From the NCBI GenBank assembly GCA_015143295.1, contig CM026553.1:1550001-1614000 (forward strand): a stretch of 64,000 bases of DNA. The letters are read 5' to 3'. The stretch comes from Tetracentron sinense. Taxonomy: Eukaryota; Streptophyta; Magnoliopsida; Trochodendrales; Trochodendraceae. The translations under genes were made by a program, and so were the position numbers. Under the pieces are notes generated by a model. That model searched no databases and was not told the DNA's origin. It was given only the letters and a program-made list of their open reading frames with translations. Positions 56,391 to 64,000 of this stretch are shown piece after piece (positions within the stretch are counted from its first letter, which is position 1; every line of letters starts with the position of its first letter).

Positions 56391-56994
56391 TATTTTCTGG
56401 ATTCCGATAGATTTTACCCCACTTTAGTATTTTGACCATAACTTTTGACCCGTTCATCAGATTTTGATGATTCAACTCTCGTTGGATATGTATTTCAAGG
56501 AGGAACAACTTTCATGTTTTATAAAAGTCCTAATTTTGAGTGTTAGGAGGTCCAAATGAACCCACTAGTGGACTGGTCTGCAATTTCAGCGGAAAACATC
56601 AGAAAACCCACTTTTAACTTAGCTTATACTCAAAATATGGAAAAACATTAGACATGAACCCCGTAGATGATTCCAATATGGTTCTAATGGTTCAAGAATC
56701 ACTCGATTTTCATAAAGGGTGAGGAATGTAGACAACTCTCAAGTTTGAGGGAAGTAGAGACTTCCCTCTTCTTACCACCTGGAACCTATTCCACACCCAT
56801 AAGCCATGAAAATGTTCCTAAGGCCTTTATACATCTTAACATACATTACTCATACAAGTTTTGAAAACCAATTCCTCATTTTCGTTGAGAATGATTCAAG
56901 ACAATACCTTAGGCATTTAGCCGTAGATACTATTCATGGCACTATTCACTACCCTATTCACATGAACAGTGCATGTGAAATTCAGGATTCTACA

Positions 56995-57012
56995 TCCTCC
57001 CCCCCTAATAGA
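56995..57012 (-). other. Polypurine tract, TekH
   Basis: Minus-strand reading TTAGGGGGGAGGA directly before the 3' LTR, preceded by CTTCGAGGATGAAATTTC as in TekD. Confidence 0.8.
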
Positions 57013-57407
57013 AATTTCATCCTCGAAGTAAGGACGGTACAAAATCAAGCGGAAACACCTTTCCCGCCCTTAACCTTGAACTCAATCACCTAGTTACACT
57101 AAAGGACGTACTAATTCATCAACAATCAACCCGAGACTAAGCGCTTGCTTGTTGGCAAAGCACTTGGGTTTTTATGTTACTAAACACCCACGAAAAGTAA
57201 GAAAAATTCCATAACATAATATAATATGTTTATACACTTAGGCAATACACTGAACGCAACATTACATCATCAGTTTCAAAACAAAATTCCTATCTTTGGG
57301 CATTCATGCAACATCATTAGGTGCCTAAGCACCTTGCCCTAAGATAGCAAAACCCAGCCCTCATTAGCCTAACATGGAGGCGGTATGGGCTACTGGGGCC
57401 TCGAAGC
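57013..57407 (-). other. TekH internal sequence between gag and polypurine tract
   Basis: About 400 bp where an autonomous element would have about 3.3 kb of pol. After the gag end (RAGFCYLRAR, a shifted echo of the GRVFAL motif) there is no protease, RT or integrase similarity. Confidence 0.7.
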
Positions 57408-58515
57408 CTAAAAAGACTCCTGTTGGGTGGGTAGTCGATTTGGGAGTCTATTTCCCTGGGTTTGAGCATGTGGCCGACGGCTTGGACAATCTCTAATCCG
57501 GTGTCCCATGTCACCGCATTGGTAACGTGCTCCTGTACGAGCTCGGCAATCCCCAGTCATATGTTTCCTCTTATAGTAACTGCAGAACTCGAACGTAGAT
57601 GTAGAAGATGTTGGTGGCACCTGTGGAGTAACTTGCGTAGTAGTAGAGCGAGGGGCCTGAGGTGCAAGGGAATGGCTTTGCACCTGTGTAGGTCTAGAGG
57701 ACTGGTATGGGGTCATTCTGGTCCTCCTCTCTGGCTGTGTTGAACCATTGGACTGGCCTCTCAACAGTTCGCTCCTCTTTTGATAAAATTCCTCAACATT
57801 CGATTCTACCAACTGGGCCTTCTCCACAACTTCGGCGTAGGTTTCATGCCTGAACATGGAGACCCTGTCTTTGATGTAGGCCTGCAATCCCCTCTTGAAT
57901 TTCCTGGCCTTCATTGCCTCTGTGGTTATCAGATATGGGGCAAACCTTGACGATTCGGAGAACTTGGCTTCGTATTCTGCCACTGTCATGTTCCCCTGCT
58001 CTAAGGTAATGAACTCCAGTTCTTTCTTTTCTCTAACTCCTATTGGGAAGTATTTCTTGTAGAAGACATCTAGGAACTCTTCCCAAGTCCATTCTTGACC
58101 CACTCGCGTTAAGTCTCTCATTCTGATGGTGGATCTCCACCAGTGATCGGCCTCACCTTCCATCATAAAGGTGGCCCATGCAACTTTCTCTGCCTCCGTA
58201 GGCATTAAGACGGAGAACAACTTCTCCAACTGCCTGACCCATGCTTCTGCAACCAATGGGTCCGTGCCACCATAAAATGCTGGGGGTCTCACCCTCTGAA
58301 ATGCCTCGATGCTTGTGGAATGATGTGCAGGAGTAGGCACAAGTGCCGCAATAGGAGTGTGGGTAGAGGGCTGCCTAGCTGCAAGCACTGCTAGTGTCTC
58401 TGCTATGGATCCCAAAACTTGGGTGAGATCTGGCTACTCATCCCTTGATGGAGGAGGAGATGCTCCACCTCTCCTAGTGTGGTATCCACGACTCCAATTG
58501 CCAGGTCTCACGATT
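57408..58515 (-). pseudogene. gag: TekH gag
   Basis: Largest intact gag frame in the window: 335 codons from an internal ATG at 58415. It reads VRQLEKLFSVLMPTEAEKVA, then EGEADHWWRSTIRMRDLTRV, then YKKYFPIGVREKKELEF and MTVAEYEAKFSESSRFAPYL, a Gln/Pro/Thr-rich stretch and the knuckle YQCGDMGHRIRDC, whose first Cys is replaced by Tyr. The expected start upstream (about 58512) is GTG instead of ATG, and a TAG near 58437 stands where TekD has CAG. TTGTTCTCAG (about 58516-58530) precedes it, as in TekD and TekG. It aligns along its length with TekD and TekG gag. Confidence 0.88.
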
Positions 58516-58530
58516 GAATCCTGAGAACAA

Positions 58531-59740
58531 TAGCAAAGCATGAGCCTAGTTTGGAACCCAACTTATCTCATCCCCAATTTCAATGATCATTTCATGTTTA
58601 TACATACATAATAATACATCGAGGCATACAATAAGATAAGATTGACATACTAGAAAATTTCCTAGCGAAGCTTAGTTCTTCCATTTGGTGAAGGTACTAA
58701 CTGATTTCCTACTTAGGACATCAACCAGTTTAAGATTAGATCCAATGACTAGTTCATTTATTCGAGTTATTTAAGTGTAATCCTCTTAATCTTGGTGACA
58801 CGTATGATGCTTCTAAAATCTACATGATGAGTATGAGATGTGCATATGATGTTTATGATATGCGCGTGATGTTCATGCCAGGTATGAAATGCGTTGCATG
58901 TATGAAAATGTATGTTGGTATGCGATTCGTGATGCTCAAGATATGTATGATGCTCATGATATGTGTAAATGTGCATGCTATGTATGAAATGCATGCTGTC
59001 CTCGGAGTTATAATTTCTTTATCATTTTGGATTGGGCCTTGGTTCTAGAATGTGCTGTATAAAATGTGCATCTGTATCTAGAAACGTACCTCAAACGTCG
59101 CAGAGTTGGTTTAAAATCATTTGATACCCGTATATCTTCCTACTAGTCGTGAGGTATCATGGTGTGCAACTTATGCCCATTTGGGATGTAAGATACATTA
59201 AGTATAGTTTTAGCAGTTTAAATTGCACCAAGTATGTATAATAGTACATATATCAAAACTTGTATCCCTATTTTCACCGCGACTCCAATTACACTAGACT
59301 TGTAAGACCTAAGAGCATCCTATAGCCTCTCTTGGGAAACAATTCTTACCTAGTTCTAATCACACTATGTATGATAAGGGACCTACCATTCCCTTGTCAA
59401 ACGACACCTAGGCTAGACTCTAGCCTGAGTATCACTCAACTCATGAGTCTAGCTGGGTATTCATTCATAAAGCATTGGTTTTCAATTTGCATATAACATA
59501 TAGTAAGCACACAACATATAACATATGATAACACATAACAATACACACATCATAGTATAAGTATATATAATTTACGGGCTTTTCTAGCATAGATGGACTC
59601 TAACTTCGGTTGGAATCAACCTGTTATTTACAAAGACTAAGTGATTAGTCTTCACATGGAATACGACTCTTTTCTTAAACCTAATACCTTGTATTTATCG
59701 TGGTATCGAACTCTAAGCTCTGATAGAGACCTAATGCCTA
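58531..59740 (-). other. TekH leader between PBS and gag
   Basis: About 1.2 kb untranslated leader, much longer than in TekD (about 0.34 kb). It includes a tract rich in ATGATGTTCATGATATG-like repeats (58800-59000). No gene recognised. Confidence 0.6.
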
Positions 59741-59753
59741 AGCTCCGATACCA
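59741..59753 (-). other. Primer binding site (tRNA-iMet type), TekH
   Basis: Minus-strand TGGTATCGGAGCT, four bases after the 5' LTR end, one change from the initiator tRNA-Met complement. Confidence 0.85.
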
Positions 59754-59757
59754 CTTA

Positions 59758-62700
59758 TGTCGCGCCCCAAAATGCCCCTACGAGTTAGGATACTTTGGCG
59801 ACGTGACTTATCCTTCAAACCATCCTGCAAGAGTATACAAGGCAAGCTAAATAGTGAACCTGAAAATTTCTTTTCATGACTTAACCATATTCAAAGTGAA
59901 ATTGGTTACACTAACTAAGCAGAAATTTAAAACATGTACATGAACTCCTTAACATGAATTCCAACCCAAGTGATACAACCATTCCCAGACATAAGAGCCC
60001 AAAATACATGTCTCTCTCTCTCTCTCCCCAACTGTAATGCCACATATCTAACCCCTAGTAGCTGGGCGACAACTGGAGCAATCTCCTGCTCTCTGTGAGC
60101 TGCCTCGACAAGCTTATGGTGTACTTATTGACATAAAAGTACGGTTGAGCATGGAATACTCAGTGAGGACAAGTTACTAGCTAACAATAGTAATAACAGT
60201 AATATATCATACATGATACAGTTCATCAAAGTATACATAATCAAAGTGCGGACGCTAAAATGAAATAACAATGTAAAGTAAATCATGAACATCATATTTT
60301 AACTCATGCATTGTCACTCATATTCAAAGTCATGACATGTTCTTGAATATACTTTTCGTGGTTTTCAAAACTTGCTTTCTGTATTTACAACTTATTTTTG
60401 TTTTATTTTTGTATCATGGAAATCACACATGCCTTGTTTTGTTCTTGTTTAGCTAGTACCCGAACTATGAAATGGACGGACATACTAGGTTCTTATCTGG
60501 TTCTTGTCTCGTGAGTATCATGCGTGTTTTCTTGTCGACTTGCTTGTGAATTTTCTTGTTTGCCTGGGACAGATGATAATGCCCATACCTGGTCTTAGTA
60601 CATTATCACCCTTCCATATTTCTTGATTCTTGCTTGGAGACAGATACTAGTACCTGTACCTGGTTTTAGTATACTAGTATCCTCTTATACTTGTTGGAAA
60701 CAGGTGTTAATGCCCGTACCTGGTCTTAGTACATTAACACCCTTTCATGCTTGCCTTGGAAGCATTTGCTAGTGTCGTACCTGGTCTTAGTACACTAGCA
60801 TACTTTCATACTTGTAATTGTTACTTGGAGATAGATGCTAGTACCCGTGCCTGGTCTTATTATACCAGCATCCTCTCATACATGTTTGGGAACAGATGTT
60901 AGTACCCGTACCTGGTCTTAGTACACTAACATCCTTCCATGATTCTTGATTCTTGCTTGTCGTGTTTTCTTGTGAGCCAGGTGTGACATATCCCAGGGAT
61001 ATGCCCTACCCTTGACATTCATGTTTGTTTAACTTGTGAGCCAGAGGCTAGCACCCGCACATCCCTGGGCTACCAACCTCCTTGATGTTTCATTTACTTG
61101 AGAGCCAGAGGCTAGCATCCTTTCACTTGGGCTACTAACCTGCTTGACATATCATTTTCTTGTTTTATTTATCATGTACCAATACTCTTGGAAAACCCGG
61201 TTCATGCATGCTTGTGTGCTTGGTGTGTGTTACATTCGTGACGATCATACTATCATAGATGAATCAAGGACGCATATTGCATTTCAATTCTCTTTTAATA
61301 ATCACGTTAACATGAAACAATAAAGCATAATATGACATTTCTTGCAATTGCATAGGCATGGGGAATTTAATGAAAACATATAGAGCATTTGTTTTAAAAT
61401 CACCCTTTAAGGAAAACTACACAAGTCATATTCCCCAAATCCTTCATTTTATCCTTGGCATTCTCATTGATGCATTCTGTCAAACACCTAATGTGCAACA
61501 CATTCATAACCACATTGTTTCAAGTTCTTTAAGTTCATATGTTTCATCGTACACATGGCGTGCGTTTATTATGCGTACAATGCCCATCCACCCTTTTCCA
61601 TCACACACATCACACAATACGGCATCCAATCGCCTCTACATCCACCATCCATTCATCCATCCCGAACTCATCCTTTATCTTGTTTAATTTAGGGAAGTTG
61701 AGCATTTAAATCAAAAAGGGAGAAATAAGCGAGATTCAATACACATTATACCCAAGAAAACTAGGTTATTACTAAGGTAGTTAGTAGGGTGTACTAACCT
61801 TTGAGATCAATGCTAGATCTTGAAGAAACCTTTGTTTTGGAATCTCCTTGCTTGAGGAAGAACGCCACTTGAAGATGGAGGAGTCCTTGCTAGGTGAGGA
61901 AGGCCCCCATTGATTTTGGCTCCACTTGATCTCCACAAAACCCCTCTTGAAAATCCCCAATCTTCCTTCCCTTTCTCCCTCTCAATCCCTCTCTAGGTTT
62001 AGGTTCCCCCAAAATGCCCAAAAACTCGGTTTTAAGAGCAAACTGGGCGCGAGTGCGATCGATCGCACCTTTGGTGCAATCTATCACACTTGGACCCAAA
62101 GGGAATAAAAAAAAATTGCCTGAATGAGATCGATCATAGAAATCTGCAATAGATCTCAGAAATCTGCGATAGATCGCACCATTTTGCGAAATATCACAGC
62201 TTATTTGCGATAGATCGCACCCTTATTTTCCGGATTCCGACAAATTTTACCCCACTTTAGTATTTTGACCATAACTTTTGGGCCGTTCATCAGATTTTGA
62301 CGATTCAACTTGCGTTGGATTCGTCTTTGAAAGTAGAACAACTTTTATGTTGACAAAAATCCTAATTTTGAGTTTTAAGAGGTCCAAATGGGCCCACAAG
62401 TGGACTGGTCTGTAATTTCAGCAGAAAAACATCGGAAAACCCACTTTTGACTTAGCTTAGACTGAAAATATGGAAAATCATTAAACATGAACCTCAAAGA
62501 CGATTTGAATACGGTTCTAATGGTTTAAGAATCACTCGATTCTGATAATGGGTGAGAAAACTAGACTACTCTCAAGTTTGAGGGATGTAGAGACTTCCCT
62601 CTTTTTACCCCTAGAACCTTTTCCATAGCCATAACCCATGAAAATGTTCCTAAGGCCTTTACACACCTTAACATACATTGTTCATACAAGTTTTGAAAAC

Positions 62701-62826
62701 CAATTCCTCATTTTCGTTGAGAATGATTCAAGACCATACCTTAGGCATTCATCCGTAGATACTATTCATGGCACTATTCACTACCCTATTCACATGAACA
62801 GTGCATGTGAAATTCGAGATTCTACA
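59758..62826 (-). mobile_element. TekH 5' LTR (3069 bp)
   Basis: Ends TGTAGAATC (62826) and GGGGCGCGACA (59758). Flanking CCTGA (62827-62831) and CTTGA (51467-51471) are a 5-bp target duplication with one change, so 51472-62826 is one insertion. It carries the palindrome array (62050-62222), donor-like AAAG|GTTAGT (61798), the hairpin array (60570-60935), TC repeats (about 60010-60027) and the conserved hairpin (about 60140-60170). The micro-ORF stops after a few codons. Confidence 0.93.
60570..60935 (-). repeat. Covarying hairpin array, TekH 5' LTR
   Basis: Six units parallel to 52275-52635. Stem arms: TGATAATG/CATTATCA; GATACTAGTA/TACTAGTATC (perfect); GGTGTTAATG/CATTAACACC; TGCTAGTG/CACTAGCA; GATGCTAGTA/TACCAGCATC (one mismatch); GATGTTAGTA/CACTAACATC (one mismatch). 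Confidence 0.88.
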
Positions 62827-62831
62827 CCTGA

Positions 62832-63630
62832 CCCTTCGCTCTAGTGGCATCGGACCCCTAAACTTGCCTCTATTCATGCCTCTCACTAGGCCATTGTCAC
62901 TCCTCATGAAGAAGTCCTCTAAGTTAGTCTCAGCTAACTGGGCCTTGTCGTTCACCTCTGCATATGTCTTGTGTTGAAACATCGATAATTTTTCTCTCAA
63001 ATAGCCCTTCAAACCTCTTTCAATCTTTCGGGCTTTCATAACCTCTATGGCTATCATGTGTGGAGCAAAGCGAGACAATGCCGAGAACTTAGCCTCATAC
63101 TCGGCCACAGACATATTACCTTGTTCCAAGGTGATGAACTCCATCTCTTTCTTCTCACGTACTCCGACTGGAAAGTATTTCTTATAGAACACGTCAAGAA
63201 ACTCTCCCCATGACTACTCTTGACCCATTCGAGTCAAGTCTCGAGTCCTGATAATAGATCTCCACCAGTGGTTTGCCTCACCTTCCATCACAAAGGTGGC
63301 CCACGATACTCTTTCTGCCTCCGTAGGCATCAACACTGCAAACAACTTCTTTAGCTACATGACCCAAGCTTCTGCCACCATCGGTTCTTTACCACCATAG
63401 AAGATGGGAGGTCTCATTCTCTGGAAAGCCTCAACTCTTGCTTGAGTTCTATGTGGAGGAGGTGCAGGTGTAGCAGCCACAACAGGAGTATTAGCCCTGT
63501 CTGCAAGCAAAGTCATAGTTGTTGGTATAGCACCAAGGATCTGAGTCAAGTCTGGCTACTCATCTCCCATCAGAATATCTCCTCCGTTCCCTCTGGTTTG
63601 ATACCGTCTACCTCGGATGCCACGCCTCAT
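62832..63630 (-). pseudogene. gag: TekG gag N-terminal part
   Basis: Starts at ATG 63630 (MRRGIRG), with TAG near 63562 where TekD has CAG. It continues through VEAFQRMRPPIFYGGKEP, then YKKYFPVGVREKKEMEF, MSVAEYEAKFSALSRF and LERRVR, where TekH inserted. The rest of gag is at 51471-50990. The acceptor-like TTGTCCTCAG lies at 63640-63649. Several stops and frameshifts (for example near 63360 and 63220). Confidence 0.85.
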
Positions 63631-63644
63631 GATCTAATCCTGAG

Positions 63645-64000
63645 GACAATAGCAAAGCGTGAGTCTAACGGGAATCAAGTTCAGTTGACATATCAATTCA
63701 ATGAGCATAACTTGCCTATATAGGCGTGTATTGTATACATCAAGGTATACACGTAATAATATAATCATACAACTTGGTTTCCTGGCGATGCTAAGTTCTC
63801 ACGTTTGGTTAAGACATTAATCGACTTAAAACAAAGACTAAATAATAGTCTACACTGGGAATATGACTCCTAATTTCCGCTCTGCTTAGAACATAACCTA
63901 GCCCAAGGGATTCAAATCCCTGAGTATTGACACCAATCTTGTCGTAGTATCAACCTATAAGGTAGAGTTCATCTGAGTTCCAAGTTAACTCAAAGAACAA
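63645..64000 (-). other. TekG leader, running off the window
   Basis: Sequence upstream of TekG gag on the minus strand. The PBS and 5' LTR of TekG should lie beyond 64000. Confidence 0.6.

Larger units (their letters stand above)
51472..56994 (-). mobile_element. TekH 3' LTR, interrupted by solo LTR TekI
   Basis: Begins TGTAGAATCC at 56994 and ends GGGCGCGACA at 51472. Without TekI and its duplicated target it is about 3.04 kb, matching the TekH 5' LTR (3069 bp). Contains a GCGATCGATCGC palindrome array (56236-56390), donor-like GGTTAGTACACCC (about 55990), a six-unit hairpin array (52275-52635), GTGAGCCAGAGGCTAGCACC repeats (52740-52850), a TC microsatellite (51723-51747), the conserved hairpin and a diverged micro-ORF (ATG about 51840). 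Confidence 0.92.

Overview
The window is nuclear DNA of a flowering plant, probably a dicot or early-diverging lineage; the species cannot be named from the sequence. The evidence is a PLS-DYW pentatricopeptide gene, a WRNIP1/MgsA-type AAA+ ATPase gene, tRNA-iMet primer binding sites, and a dense nest of Ty3/gypsy chromoviruses whose integrase tail and long (about 1.9-3.1 kb) LTRs fit the Tekay/Del lineage. I see no bacterial genes, CRISPR arrays or rRNA.

Layout. 1-17.5 kb holds the only two convincing host genes, both on the minus strand and both single-exon: the PPR-DYW gene (3107-5098) and WRNIP1 (13055-14704). Between and around them are short repeats (SINE-like, hAT-like), a solo Tekay LTR with a perfect target-site duplication (TekA, 9079-10941), a 58-bp minisatellite and a cluster of perfect palindromes. 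From 17.5 kb to the end almost everything is LTR retrotransposon. TekB is a pol tail plus 3' LTR interrupted by TekC. TekD is the only nearly full-length element (27905-38013, gag-pol, both LTRs). TekE is a pol fragment plus LTR. TekF is a truncated LTR. TekG (48013 to beyond 64000) is an element with gag but no pol; inside its gag sits TekH (51472-62826), also gag without pol; inside TekH's 3' LTR sits solo LTR TekI (53136-55613). A second LTR family, here LTR-X (starts TGTTAGACATG, ends CTTTCA), has four copies.

All coding regions of the elements are damaged, mostly by CAG/CAA to TAG/TAA and TGG to TAG changes, as expected from deamination of methylated cytosine.

Most interesting signal. 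The Tekay LTRs share an order of structured modules although their sequences have diverged: (1) a U3 array of short palindromes whose core differs between copies (CGATCGATCG, GTTCGAAC, GCGATCGATCGC, GTCGAC); (2) where visible, a TATA box; (3) a splice-donor-like AAG|GT about 200-260 bp later, with a conserved acceptor-like TTGTTCTCAG just before gag; (4) a tandem array of hairpins, which in TekH have nearly constant loops but different, mutually compensating stems; (5) a conserved hairpin (GCTGAG / CTCAGC) followed within about ten bases by a short acidic ORF (core EPWVEEEY) whose frame survives indels between copies; (6) the LTR end and PBS. TekD also has a GT-AG intron between gag and protease. 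I infer a structured leader kept in genomic RNA and removed from a spliced gag message, so the hairpins could serve packaging, dimerization or translation control. That is a hypothesis; the hairpins and the frame conservation are seen directly.
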